From the NCBI GenBank assembly GCA_963805985.1, contig CAWDWG010000012.1, positions 1-64,000 of the forward strand: DNA of 64,000 bases, written 5' to 3'. Shown piece by piece: positions 1 through 7,736 of the stretch. A program made the translations under genes and the position numbers. The notes under the pieces were generated by a model. That model saw nothing but the letters and a program-made list of their open reading frames with translations. It did no database searches and was not told where the DNA came from. Each line of letters begins with the position of its first letter. Within the stretch, counting starts at the first letter, position 1. This DNA is from Bog-257 sp963805985 (GTDB taxonomy: Bacteria; Acidobacteriota; Terriglobia; Terriglobales; Acidobacteriaceae).

Positions 1-809
1 TCTTTCAGCTGGAAAAATAGTTGGACAATCAGAAAGCAAAATAGTCCCGCCACGATAAAAACGTTGGGGATGCGCGTCAGCAGCAGCAAGGCCGAAGTCA
101 GGCCTAGCAACGCGCCGCACAGCCAACGCTCCACCGAGTTGCTGGATGCGGTCTTAATGGCGCTCCAAACGGCGAGTGGGACCAGGGCAATCGTTAAAGC
201 GACGGAGTAACTTGCGCTGATTACGATGGAGTCAAGGATCAGTTGGTCTGCGGTAAGGATGACGGCGAGAAATGCGAAAATCTCAATTGGGCGGAGGCGG
301 TGCGTTGCTGCGACAAGAAGAAACGGCAACGAGACCATTGCCATGCCGAGTATAAGGAGCCATTGAATCCTGCGGTCCGGGTGAAATAGCCACAGAATCA
401 GGCCCGTGCCCGGCGGGTATTGATGAATAACCGAGTTAGTGGCTGGGCAGTAATGAAATCCGTGGGGCGCGATGATCTGCGAAAACTCGTCCGAAGTCAG
501 GCCGATCGACTTTGCTGTTTGAACCAGGAAAGCCGCCTCCTCGTTCTTGATGCGGGTATCGAAGCCGCCGGTAAACCCGGAATGGTGAAACATCTGGGCA
601 CTGCGCAAATAGCCAAACGGGTCGCAACCGTAGGCCGAGTCGCTAACCGGGGAGGAACTGATAGCGACAGACGATACACAGCAGAGGAGAAGCAGCACCC
701 AAAGATATGGGTTGCTGAACAGTACGGATGTCAACTGACGCCAATGGGCTGTTTTCTGCGCGGCTCGAACGCCAATTTCCCGCTCAACCTGTATGGAAGG
801 CTGATTCAT
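1..809 (-). CDS. Polytopic membrane protein, GT-C-like (partial, runs off left edge)
   Basis: An uninterrupted minus-strand frame starts with ATG at 809 and is still open at base 1, giving at least 269 residues. After a charged N-terminus there is a hydrophobic helix at about residues 35-52, a loop containing the string HQYPPGTG at about 128-135, and then several more hydrophobic helices separated by short basic loops. One helix followed by a long loop, a YPPGT-type motif and then many helices resembles GT-C glycosyltransferases and other polyprenol-phosphate-sugar dependent membrane proteins, but the catalytic acidic residues could not be pinned down and the C-terminus is missing. The function is therefore an inference; the membrane-protein call is firm. 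No clear Shine-Dalgarno sequence precedes the start. Confidence 0.6.
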   Translation of the reverse strand, partial: MNQPSIQVEREIGVRAAQKTAHWRQLTSVLFSNPYLWVLLLLCCVSSVAISSSPVSDSAYGCDPFGYLRSAQMFHHSGFTGGFDTRIKNEEAAFLVQTAKSIGLTSDEFSQIIAPHGFHYCPATNSVIHQYPPGTGLILWLFHPDRRIQWLLILGMAMVSLPFLLVAATHRLRPIEIFAFLAVILTADQLILDSIVISASYSVALTIALVPLAVWSAIKTASSNSVERWLCGALLGLTSALLLLTRIPNVFIVAGLFCFLIVQLFFQLK

Positions 810-860
810 TAAAACTCGTTAGTTTAGCACGGCGTCCGTGGCTCACGTTGAGGAGTTGTC

Positions 861-1022
861 CGGTCAAGTGGGTGCCCCAGGGCCTGCCCTGAGCGAAGTC
901 GAAGGGTCTCGCGCTTTTCGAGCCTGGGCGATGACATCCGGTGCCCCAGAGCCTGCCCTGAGCTTGCCGAAGGAGCCTGCCCTGAGCTTGCCGAAGGGTT
1001 CGCGTCCTTCGTTTGGACGCTA
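861..1022 (+). repeat. R1 intergenic hairpin repeat, compound copy
   Basis: This copy contains two GGTGCCCCAG heads, three CCTGCCCTGAGC modules (two followed by TTGCCGAAGG, one by GAAGTCGAAGG), a TCTCGCGCTTTTCGAG hairpin core and the tail TTTGGACGCTAACC. The same modules recur at 2.57, 3.25-3.44, 4.24-4.34, 6.94-7.06, 7.59-7.73 and 8.54 kb, always in this orientation. The modules are read through by spurious ORFs on both strands, which should not be annotated as proteins. Confidence 0.85.
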
Positions 1023-1039
1023 ACCAGGGCTCTGTGCCG

Positions 1040-1045
1040 TATCAT
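1040..1045 (+). promoter_or_regulatory. Candidate -10 element of a leaderless gene (TATCAT)
   Basis: TATCAT lies exactly six bases before the ATG at 1052, with no Shine-Dalgarno sequence between. The same spacing occurs before the genes starting at 20002, 48659 and 58549. A -35 box at normal spacing is not evident; TTGGAC at 1013 is 21 bases away. Confidence 0.4.
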
Positions 1046-1051
1046 TCCTGC

Positions 1052-1972
1052 ATGAATCGCCTGCTCTTCGCCGTCATGCTCGCGCTCGTTTCCCTCGCCA
1101 GCTCCGCCCAGCAGACTCCCGCACACAATAGTTCGCATTCGTATTCCGAACTCGTTGTCCTCGGCACAGGCACGCCCAATCCTGATCCCGATCGCTCCGG
1201 TCCCGCCGTCGCTGTCATCGTCAACGGCCATAGCTATCTCGTGGATTGCGGCACCGGCGTCGTCCGTCGCGCCGCCGCCGCCAGCTTGCAAGGTGTGCCC
1301 GGGCTCGAGATGCCGGATCTGCGCACCGTCTTCATCACCCATCTTCATTCCGACCACACCCTCGGCTTGCCCGATCTCATCTTCACGCCCTGGGTCGATG
1401 GCCGCACCGCTCACCTTGCCGCCTACGGCCCGCGCGGTCTCGACGACATGACGAAGAACATTCTGGCCGCGTGGAAGAAGGACATCGCGGTCCGCACTCA
1501 GGGGCTGGAGCACGCTAACACGACCGGCTACCTCGTCGACGTTCACGAGATTCAGCCGGGCGTCGTCTACAAGGACGAGAACGTCACCGTCACCGCGTTT
1601 CTGGTGAAGCACGGCTCGTGGGACGAGGCCTTCGGCTACCGCTTCCAGACCGCCGATCGCACCTTCGTCATCTCCGGTGATACCGCGCCCGCCGATTCCG
1701 TCGTCGAGGCCTGCAACGGTTGCGATGTCCTGTTGCACGAGGTCTACACCCAAGACCCGCAGCATCCCATGACGCCCGAGTGGCAGGCATATTTCTCCAA
1801 GTTCCACACGTCGACGACCGAGCTAGCGGCGATTGCTACGCGCGCCAAGCCTAAGTTGCTGGTGCTCTACCATCAGCTCTTCCACGGCGTGAGCGAAGGC
1901 GAGATGCTACACGAGGTCCGCGAGCACTACTCCGGCGTAGTCGTCTCCGCCCACGATCTGGATGTGTATTGA
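1052..1972 (+). CDS. Secreted metallo-beta-lactamase fold hydrolase (RNase Z/arylsulfatase-like)
   Basis: A 306-residue protein. The chosen ATG gives a clean signal peptide (MNRLLFAVMLALVSLASSAQ); a longer frame beginning at 1013 would be coded by the upstream repeat and is rejected. The metal-binding motif H97-L-H99-S-D101-H102 is intact. Later histidines and aspartates (VKHGSW, SGDTAP, VLYHQLF) occupy the positions expected of metal ligands in this fold. The early LGTGTPNPDPDRSGPA segment is typical of the RNase Z/arylsulfatase/PqsE-like branch, which hydrolyses phosphodiesters or sulfate esters. The export signal makes a periplasmic ester hydrolase more likely than tRNA processing. Substrate unknown. 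Stand-alone gene between repeats. Confidence 0.85.
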   Translation: MNRLLFAVMLALVSLASSAQQTPAHNSSHSYSELVVLGTGTPNPDPDRSGPAVAVIVNGHSYLVDCGTGVVRRAAAASLQGVPGLEMPDLRTVFITHLHSDHTLGLPDLIFTPWVDGRTAHLAAYGPRGLDDMTKNILAAWKKDIAVRTQGLEHANTTGYLVDVHEIQPGVVYKDENVTVTAFLVKHGSWDEAFGYRFQTADRTFVISGDTAPADSVVEACNGCDVLLHEVYTQDPQHPMTPEWQAYFSKFHTSTTELAAIATRAKPKLLVLYHQLFHGVSEGEMLHEVREHYSGVVVSAHDLDVY

Positions 1973-1980
1973 TTTCGATT

Positions 1981-2022
1981 TGTCATCCCGAGCGCAGCCG
2001 AGGGATCTGCGGTTCGTCGGAA
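1981..2022 (+). repeat. R2 intergenic repeat copy
   Basis: Begins GTCATCCCGAGCG and continues through CGAGGGATCTGC. The same bracket occurs at 43150 (reverse), 45243, 49887 (reverse) and 49985. In this copy the inner part is short (CAGC) rather than a long hairpin. Confidence 0.75.
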
Positions 2023-2112
2023 GTGGAATGACCGCCGGCGCCGCCATTGACAGCACTGTAGCGCGTCACTATAGTTCTCCGCGCAAAACAATCACACGTG
2101 TGGAGGATGAAA

Positions 2113-2565
2113 ATGCGCCGACTCGTTTTAACGACCCTCGCTCTTACTCTTGTCCTATCGGGAGCAGCGTTATACGCCCAGTCCAATGCCGAGGTGGAGA
2201 AGGCTCTGCAAAGTAAGGAACAGCTCGGCTGGCAAGCTTGGAAGGACCACAATGCAAAGCCGCTGGAGGGAATGATTCCGGAACAATCGATCAACATTGC
2301 TGACGGAACCATTACCAAGGGCACCCAGCAGATCCTGAATGGCGTCGCCAATTCCGGTTGCCAGGTCGCCAGCTACTCGCTGTCCGACTTCTCTTATATG
2401 TGGCTGGATAAAGATACGGTCATGATGACCTACGTCGCCATGCAGGACGCAACGTGTTCCGGCAAGAAGCAGGCCCCCAAGGTTCTCGCCAGCTCGCTGT
2501 GGCAAAAGAAAGGCGGCAAGTGGGTTTCGCCCTTCCATCAGGAAACTGAAGCTGGGGGTATGTAA
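2113..2565 (+). CDS. Secreted NTF2/SnoaL-like (DUF4440-type) protein
   Basis: A 150-residue protein with signal peptide MRRLVLTTLALTLVLSGAALYAQ. GGAGG at 2102-2106 lies six bases before the ATG at 2113 and decides this start over the GTG at 2098 and the ATG at 2107. The mature part has the alpha+beta pattern of small NTF2-like proteins: an N-terminal helix (EVEKALQSKEQLGWQAWKDH), then an EQSINIADGTITKG strand segment, then C-terminal strands ending SSLWQKKGGKWVSPFHQE. Many acidobacterial genomes carry such secreted proteins of unknown ligand. It is followed by an R1 repeat and a convergent dps gene. Confidence 0.7.
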   Translation: MRRLVLTTLALTLVLSGAALYAQSNAEVEKALQSKEQLGWQAWKDHNAKPLEGMIPEQSINIADGTITKGTQQILNGVANSGCQVASYSLSDFSYMWLDKDTVMMTYVAMQDATCSGKKQAPKVLASSLWQKKGGKWVSPFHQETEAGGM

Positions 2566-2567
2566 AT

Positions 2568-2612
2568 CGGGTGCCCCAGGTTCGCGTCCTTCCTTTGGAC
2601 GCTAACCTGGGT
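2568..2612 (+). repeat. R1 repeat, short copy
   Basis: GGGTGCCCCAGG joined directly to the TTCGCGTCCTT...TTTGGACGCTAACCTGGG tail; the middle hairpin module is absent. It sits between two convergent gene ends. Confidence 0.75.
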
Positions 2613-2640
2613 GCTGGAGGCCGCCGGAATTGCTGACTGC

Positions 2641-3186
2641 TCAGTGTCCCGTCGAATCCGGCTTCCGCGTCGCCTCGAACAGGAACCACGTCCGCCGTTC
2701 CGTCTCATCGATCCACACTTCAATCAGGCTCGTCGTCGCCGAGTCCTCATGCTCGTCGCACACCGTGTGCGCCGCGCGCAGACGATGCACCAGCGCCTGA
2801 TTGTCCTCGCGCAACTCCGCCAGCATATCTTCCGCTTCGACATATTCGGCGTCGTTGTCGTCCACGCGCTGCAGGCGGGAGATTTCGCCGATCGAGCGAA
2901 TCGTGCGCTCGCCGATCTTGCGCACTCGCTCGGCAATCGGATCGGACATCGCAAAAATCTGGTCGCCCTGCTCGTCCAGCAGAAGATGGTAGTCACGGAA
3001 ATGCGGCCCGCTCATGTGCCAATGGAAATTCTTGGTCTTCAGATAAAGTGCGAATACGTCAGCCAGGATGGCATTCATTGCCCCGGCAATGTCCTTGGTT
3101 GCCGACGCATCCAGGTCGGTGGGCGTGTGTAACGCAGCTGCCTGCCGGCGCTCCAGCACGGCAGTCGAGTTTCCGGATTTCTTCAT
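2641..3186 (-). CDS. dps: Dps ferritin-like DNA-protection protein
   Basis: A 181-residue Dps family protein. It normally forms a dodecamer that oxidises Fe2+ with peroxide, stores iron and may coat DNA in stationary phase. The intersubunit ferroxidase ligands align with E. coli Dps at a constant offset of four: H55, H67, D71, D82 and E86. The ATG at 3186 is preceded by AAAGGAGAG; the open frame extends further upstream but only through repeat sequence. The C-terminal extension is short. Single gene, convergent with the NTF2-like gene; the upstream 430 bases hold repeats, and no clear OxyR- or Fur-like box was recognised. Confidence 0.93.
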   Translation of the reverse strand: MKKSGNSTAVLERRQAAALHTPTDLDASATKDIAGAMNAILADVFALYLKTKNFHWHMSGPHFRDYHLLLDEQGDQIFAMSDPIAERVRKIGERTIRSIGEISRLQRVDDNDAEYVEAEDMLAELREDNQALVHRLRAAHTVCDEHEDSATTSLIEVWIDETERRTWFLFEATRKPDSTGH

Positions 3187-3523
3187 CACAGCTCTCCTTT
3201 TCTTTAGGGCGCGGCCGCCTGGGACAGCAACAATTGTGGAATAAGGATCGGGACGCCGGCGGCTCAGCTTCGCGCATTCGTTTGGATGCTCGCTGGGTAC
3301 CCAAGGTCTCGCGCTTTTCCAAGCCTGGGCGATTCTTATAAGCGAGCCTGAAACCAATCCCGTACTGTGTAAGCTCGCACGCTCAACGAGTGCGGGTGCC
3401 CCGGTCTCGCGGTGTTCGAGACTCGGGTAACGACGCTCTGATTTAGATAACCGTGTCGGCTCGGGTGCGGACCACGGTGCCCGAGACTCGCGACCTGTGA
3501 CCATCCCGTCGCGTCCTTCTCGC

Positions 3524-3529
3524 TATAAT
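3524..3529 (+). promoter_or_regulatory. Perfect -10 hexamer TATAAT upstream of the gene at 3615
   Basis: TATAAT is followed about 85 bases later by the start codon. The -35 region is not close to consensus. The implied 5' leader would contain the GC-rich CGCACGCGCGGG segment and the GCTAATN heptamer array. Confidence 0.45.
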
Positions 3530-3579
3530 CAAAGGACCCGCACGCGCGGGCATTTCTGACGAAGAAAGCGCCGCGAAAA

Positions 3580-3607
3580 GCTAATCGCTAATCGCTAATT
3601 GCTAATA
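3580..3607 (+). repeat. Heptanucleotide tandem repeat (GCTAATN)4
   Basis: Four consecutive units: GCTAATC, GCTAATC, GCTAATT, GCTAATA, ending seven bases before the ATG at 3615 and therefore occupying the place of a ribosome binding site. Related seven-base arrays occur at 28062, 48751 and 60151. Confidence 0.85.
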
Positions 3608-3614
3608 GCTGACT

Positions 3615-4034
3615 ATGTCCGAACCCCAACACAATCTCAACGCCGATCATCTGGAAGTCGTCGACGGCCGTCAGCGCGAGGCCATCGAAGGCTGGATTCC
3701 CGACCTCGCCTCCGAAGCCGAGCTGCGCGACGCGCTGGAGAAAGCCTTCGACTATCGCGGCGACGTCACCATCACTCGCAAAGACGGCACGCGAGTAGAA
3801 GGCTATATCTTCGATCGCCGCAGCGGGCCCACACTCGACGACTCCGTCGTCCGCCTCATCCTGCAAAGTTCGGCGGAGAAGATTTCCATCGCCTATTCCA
3901 ACATCGCCGCCCTCGCCTTCAGCGGACGCGACACCGCCGCCGGCAAAAGCTGGGAAGCCTGGATTCGAAAATATTGGGAGAAGAAGGCTGCCGGCGAAAA
4001 GCACATCGCCCTCGAGCCCGAGAAGCTCGACTAG
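3615..4034 (+). CDS. Conserved hypothetical cytoplasmic protein
   Basis: 139 residues, hydrophilic, without signal peptide or membrane segment. The centre (residues about 45-65, VTITRKDGTRVEGYIFDRR) reads like a small beta-barrel strand-turn-strand of the SH3/Sm kind, followed by SAEKISIAYSNIAALAFSGRD. The C-terminus is a helix rich in Lys, Trp and Glu (SWEAWIRKYWEKKAAGEKH). I do not recognise a named family with certainty. The start codon has no conventional ribosome binding site because the heptamer array lies directly upstream. Codon use is normal for the window, so it is probably a real gene. Confidence 0.6.
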   Translation: MSEPQHNLNADHLEVVDGRQREAIEGWIPDLASEAELRDALEKAFDYRGDVTITRKDGTRVEGYIFDRRSGPTLDDSVVRLILQSSAEKISIAYSNIAALAFSGRDTAAGKSWEAWIRKYWEKKAAGEKHIALEPEKLD

Positions 4035-4513
4035 CAGTTTGCCGAAAAGGTGCTTTTCGAGCGCCTTGTATCAGGGTACGACTGCAGGGGCTTCTGAAGA
4101 GCGGTTTTTCGGGTAGCGCCGGCCTCTGGCCGGCTGTCGGGCGGGCGTCTCGCCTGCCCACCTCCGCGCAGGCCGGAGGCCTGCGATCCAGCCGCCCAGA
4201 GGGCGCTACCCTGAATCCGTCGCCCGTTCATGCGTTGTGCCTAACTCGCGCTGTTCGAATGAGTCGAATGACATCCGTGCGCCTGCCAGAGCTTGCCGAA
4301 GGGTTCGCGTCCTTCGTTTGGACGCTAACCTGGGTCTTCGCCCTTACTGGACATGACTGTCCACTAACGCACACTCGGCTGCCCGCCTGGCTTCTCTCCA
4401 CAACGGCAAGTTGCAACCTTTTCAACCGCGTGGCTCGCTCCTGATGTTTGGCTTGCCAATTGCGCTTCCCATTCCAACTAGGCTTCAATAGCTGCAACAC
4501 AGCGGAGGCTTTT
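4035..4513. repeat. Gap of about 480 bases: R3-like hairpins plus R1 tail
   Basis: Bases 4110-4213 are a GTAGCGCC...GGCGCTACC bracket enclosing GGCCTCTGGCC and GGCCGGAGGCC hairpins. Bases 4275-4336 are an R1 copy (AGCTTGCCGAAGG, TTTGGACGCTAACCTGGG). The last 60 bases are the leader of the permease gene with its ribosome binding site GGAGG at 4504-4508. No additional gene seen. Confidence 0.65.
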
Positions 4514-6931
4514 GTGGGGACCTTATTTCAGGATCTGCGCTTCGCCGCTCGCGTCTTACGCAAGTCTCCCGGCTTCACCGTCGCCGCCGTTGTGACACTG
4601 GCCCTCGCCATCGGCGCCAACGCCGTCGTCTTCAGCGTGATGAACGCGCTCATCCTGCGACCCATCAACGTCCCTCAGGGCGAAAGCCTCTACGGACTCT
4701 GGCGCGCGCCCGATGATGACATGCACCAATCCTATCCCGACTACCTCGACCTGCGCGATCGCAGCCGTACCCTCGATGGTCTGGCGGCGTTCACCATGGG
4801 CGAGGGCGGCCTGGATAGCGGCAAAGAGCCCGCCGATGTCTGGTTCTACGAAACCAGCGGCAATTACTTCGACGCCCTCCGCCTGCAACCCTATCTTGGC
4901 CGCTTCTTCCACGCCTCCGACGAGCATGGTCCCAACAGCGCGCCTTACGTCGTGCTGACCTATGCGTTCTGGCACACGCATTTCAGGAACGATCCCGCCG
5001 TCGTAGGCCGTACGGTTCTACTGAATAAACATCCCCTCACCATCATCGGGGTGGCGCCGCCCGAGTTTCACGGCACCATGATCTTTTTCAATCCCGATTT
5101 CTTCGTGCCCATCGTGAACCATCAGGGAGACGACCTGAACTCGCGCAAGTCCCGCTGGATATTCATGACGATCGGCCATCTCAAGCCGGGCGTGACCCCG
5201 GTGCAAGCTGCCGCCGACCTTGATTCCGTCGGCGCCTACCTGGAAAAAACCTATCCCGGAGACGATGGCAAAGTTCATTTCAGGCTGGTGCATCCCGGCC
5301 TGTATGGCGATTTCCTGGAGCGTCCGGCGCGCGCCTTCATGGCTGCGCTGATGCTGCTGGCCGTGTTGATTCTGCTGGCCGCCTGTGCCAACCTCGGCAG
5401 CCTCTTCGCCGCACGCGCCGCCGACCGTGCCCGCGAGCTGGCTCTGCGTCTCGCCCTCGGCTCAACCCGCCGTCGCATTCTGCGCGGACTCTTTACCGAA
5501 GCCATGCTGATCTCGTTCGTCGGCGGCGCTCTCGGACTCTGGGGAAGTGTGATTCTGCTGCATGCGCTCAGCGCCTGGCAGCCGATGCCGCGCTATCCCA
5601 TCTACATGCCGGTGAATCCTGATGCCAAGGTTTATGCCGTCGCGCTGCTCTTGACCATCGTCAGCGGCTTCCTCTTCGGCGCCGTCCCGGTCCGTCAGGT
5701 TCTGCGCACCAATCCTTATGAGATCGTCAAGGCGGGCTCCATCATCAGCGCCGGACGGCGGCTGACCGTTCGCGACGTGTTATTGGTCGTGCAGATCGCT
5801 CTCTGCGCCGTGCTGGTTACTTCGTCCTTCGTTGCCGTGCGGGGAATGGCGCGCACCCTGCACAACAACTTCGGCTTCGCGCTGGAAAACACGATGCTGG
5901 TCGAAACCGACCTCAGCATGGCTGGCTACACTGGCGACCAGGTGCCTCCCATGCAAAAGCGCATGATTGACGCTATCGCGGCCATTCCCGGCGTTGAGTC
6001 CGTGGGATTGGCGGATGGGCTGCCCTTAGTTCAGGGCGCGGGCGACTCCAATGTCTTCACCGACGATACCGTCGATCTCCGCCCGGCCAATGCCGCTGCC
6101 GACGTCAATCTGTACAGGGTCTCGCCTGAATACTTCCACGCGGCCGGAACTGCCTTGCTGGCCGGCAGGCCATTTACCTGGCACGACGACAAGAACTCCC
6201 CACGCGTGGCCGTCGTCAATCGTGAGTTCGCCCGCAGAATCTTCAAATCCGCCGACAAGGGTATCGGCCGTTATTTCAAATTGCCTGACGGCACCCGCGT
6301 TCAGGTCGTCGGTATCGCGGAAGACGGGAAATACAACGGCCTCACCGAAAATCCACAAACGGCGTTGTTTCTTTCCATCGTGCAAATGCCCACCAGCGCA
6401 ACCTCGCTGGTGGTGCACTCGCAGCTCGACCCGCAGCAACTGGCGCCTATCATCCGCAGCCGTCTGCACGAACTCGACGCCGCACTGCCGTTTCTCGTCG
6501 AAACCCGGCGCCGGGCCATGGACATTCCGCTGTTCGGTCCGCGCATGGCCACCGTCTCGCTTGGAGTCATGGGTTTGATGGGCGCGATGCTGTCGATCAC
6601 CGGCATCTTCGGCATGGCCGCCTATTCCGTCAGCCAGCGGCTGCGCGAGTTGGGAATCCGCATCGCCCTCGGTGCGCAGCGCAAGGAAGTGCTGGAAGCC
6701 GCGCTGGGCCGGGCTTTTAAGCTACTGGCGGTCGGCTCCGCGGCAGGATTGATACTTGGCATCCTCGCCGGCCGGGTGCTGGCGTCAGTCGTCTACCAAG
6801 CCACGCCGCGTGACCCGCTGGTGCTGGCGGGCGCGGTTTTGACCATGATGCTGCTCGGCCTCATCGCCACCTGGATCCCGGCCCGCCGCGCGCTCAAGGT
6901 CGATCCTCTGGTGCTCCTCCGCGTCGAATGA
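4514..6931 (+). CDS. ADOP-type orphan permease (MacB/FtsX-like, duplicated)
   Basis: An 805-residue membrane protein. GGAGG at 4504-4508, five bases before the GTG at 4514, fixes the start; it removes 22 residues from the longer open frame. Order: a short N-terminal stretch typical of the family (LFQDLRFAARVLRKSPGF), first membrane helix at about 20-42, MacB-type periplasmic core domain (about 45-255), three-helix FtsX unit (about 275-400), fourth helix at the start of the second half (VLLVVQIALCAVLVTSSF), second periplasmic domain, then a final three-helix FtsX unit ending in ARRALKVDPLVLLR. This duplicated permease without an adjacent ATPase is the hallmark of acidobacterial ADOP proteins. 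Substrate unknown; by analogy with MacB it would transmit mechanical work across the inner membrane and needs an ATPase encoded elsewhere. Confidence 0.92.
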   Translation: MGTLFQDLRFAARVLRKSPGFTVAAVVTLALAIGANAVVFSVMNALILRPINVPQGESLYGLWRAPDDDMHQSYPDYLDLRDRSRTLDGLAAFTMGEGGLDSGKEPADVWFYETSGNYFDALRLQPYLGRFFHASDEHGPNSAPYVVLTYAFWHTHFRNDPAVVGRTVLLNKHPLTIIGVAPPEFHGTMIFFNPDFFVPIVNHQGDDLNSRKSRWIFMTIGHLKPGVTPVQAAADLDSVGAYLEKTYPGDDGKVHFRLVHPGLYGDFLERPARAFMAALMLLAVLILLAACANLGSLFAARAADRARELALRLALGSTRRRILRGLFTEAMLISFVGGALGLWGSVILLHALSAWQPMPRYPIYMPVNPDAKVYAVALLLTIVSGFLFGAVPVRQVLRTNPYEIVKAGSIISAGRRLTVRDVLLVVQIALCAVLVTSSFVAVRGMARTLHNNFGFALENTMLVETDLSMAGYTGDQVPPMQKRMIDAIAAIPGVESVGLADGLPLVQGAGDSNVFTDDTVDLRPANAAADVNLYRVSPEYFHAAGTALLAGRPFTWHDDKNSPRVAVVNREFARRIFKSADKGIGRYFKLPDGTRVQVVGIAEDGKYNGLTENPQTALFLSIVQMPTSATSLVVHSQLDPQQLAPIIRSRLHELDAALPFLVETRRRAMDIPLFGPRMATVSLGVMGLMGAMLSITGIFGMAAYSVSQRLRELGIRIALGAQRKEVLEAALGRAFKLLAVGSAAGLILGILAGRVLASVVYQATPRDPLVLAGAVLTMMLLGLIATWIPARRALKVDPLVLLRVE

Positions 6932-6939
6932 ACTCTTTG

Positions 6940-7060
6940 CCGGGTGCCCCACTCATTCGCGGGGTTCGAATGAGTGGGATGACCATGTCAGGACCCGTGC
7001 TCCAGAGCCTGCCCTGAGCTTGCCGAGGGTTCGCGTCCCTCCCTTGAACGCTAACCTGGG
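6940..7060 (+). repeat. R1 repeat with a perfect 12-bp hairpin
   Basis: GGTGCCCC is followed by the stem CCCACTCATTCG / CGAATGAGTGGG with a seven-base loop (6948-6978), then AGAGCCTGCCCTGAGC, TTGCCGAGGG and the GAACGCTAACCTGGG tail. It lies between two convergent genes, so it could serve as a bidirectional transcription end, but there is no T-run. Confidence 0.85.
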
Positions 7061-7063
7061 AGG

Positions 7064-7294
7064 TTAGGAAATCTTGGTCTTGAGTGACTCCGCCACGCGA
7101 ACCACGTCCGTTGCCTTTTTCTTAATTTCCTTCAGCTCCGCCTCTGCCGTCAGCCAATCGCCTTCAGCGTGACCACCCTTCGCTCCCCGCTGCTGATAAA
7201 TCTGATAGGCGCGTTCCCGGATGCGCTGCTCCGGTACCGACTGCTCCAGCTCTTGCGCGTGATGCGATGTGGAATGAAATTTATGACCGTCCAT
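7064..7294 (-). CDS. DUF2934 family small protein
   Basis: 76 residues. The core ...RIRERAYQIYQQRGAKGGHAE... followed by DWLTAEAEL is the DUF2934 signature. The rest is a charged C-terminal helix (KEIKKKATDVVRVAESLKTK). The ATG at 7294 is preceded by TGGAGGTCAT, a strong ribosome binding site. The family is small, acidic/basic mixed and common in Acidobacteria and Proteobacteria, often near stress or envelope genes; its biochemical role is unknown. The gene follows a zinc-ribbon microprotein on the same strand, with 42 bases between. Confidence 0.85.
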   Translation of the reverse strand: MDGHKFHSTSHHAQELEQSVPEQRIRERAYQIYQQRGAKGGHAEGDWLTAEAELKEIKKKATDVVRVAESLKTKIS

Positions 7295-7336
7295 ATGACC
7301 TCCAGGGCGTTTATGCGCTGGGTTGAAAATTTGGAA

Positions 7337-7492
7337 TTAAATTTCGTGAGACTGTGAGCCCGGCAAATCAGGCGTCATGTCACTCGTGCTGAGAGAGGCG
7401 TTGCAATGCGGACAAACCGTCGCGTCCAGTTCCACTGCGCGATTGCAATTGGAGCACAAGCCCTTCGGTTCCAGTTCCTGTTCTTCGGTCAT
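7337..7492 (-). CDS. 51-residue zinc-ribbon microprotein
   Basis: A short minus-strand gene, ATG at 7492 to TAA at 7337. After an acidic start (MTEEQELEPKG) come two knuckles, CSNC (C13, C16) and CPHC (C27, C30), spaced ten residues apart, as in small zinc ribbons; the tail is Ser/Thr-rich. The four cysteines and their spacing are what support it as a gene. No strong Shine-Dalgarno sequence is visible. It is followed 42 bases later by the DUF2934 gene, so the two may be co-transcribed. Possible roles include protein-protein or nucleic-acid contact; nothing more specific can be said. Confidence 0.65.
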   Translation of the reverse strand: MTEEQELEPKGLCSNCNRAVELDATVCPHCNASLSTSDMTPDLPGSQSHEI

Positions 7493-7587
7493 AGCAGGTT
7501 AGAACCGCCGCCAAAATTGATGGTTGCCCATTCTTATTTCCACACAGCGTAACCAATTCGCGGTGGCGCGCAAACGGCTGACAACAA

Positions 7588-7728
7588 TCGGGTGCCCCAC
7601 TCATTCGCTCTGTTCGAATGAGTGAGACGACGGTCGGGTGCCTGGGTGAGGAACCACACCGGTGCCCCAGAGCCTGCCCTGAGCTTGCCGAAGGGTTCGC
7701 GTCCTTCGGTTGGACGCTAACCTGGGTT
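7588..7728 (+). repeat. R1 repeat with hairpin and complete tail
   Basis: GGGTGCCCC, stem CCCACTCATTCG / CGAATGAGTG with loop CTCTGTT (one terminal mismatch), then a second GGTGCCCCAGAGCCTGCC head, AGCTTGCCGAAGG and TTGGACGCTAACCTGGG. It is next to the 3' end of the glutaminyl cyclase gene. Confidence 0.85.
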
Positions 7729-7736
7729 CATCGCCG

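Larger units (their letters stand above)
3187..3614. repeat. Intergenic stretch with degenerate R1 modules
   Basis: Around 3270-3330 are degenerate R1 modules (TTCGTTTGGATGCTCGCTGGG, AAGGTCTCGCGCTTTTCC) and at 3393-3426 a clearer hairpin copy (GGTGCCCC, stem GTCTCG/CGAGAC with one bulge). The right third carries the promoter and heptamer array of the next gene, listed separately. No further gene seen. Confidence 0.65.

Noticed and set aside
824..1807. Minus-strand ORF of 327 codons across the first R1 repeat and the MBL gene
   Set aside because: It includes repeated SASSGQA and LRSGQALG-type strings coded by the R1 repeat and is antisense to a conserved gene.
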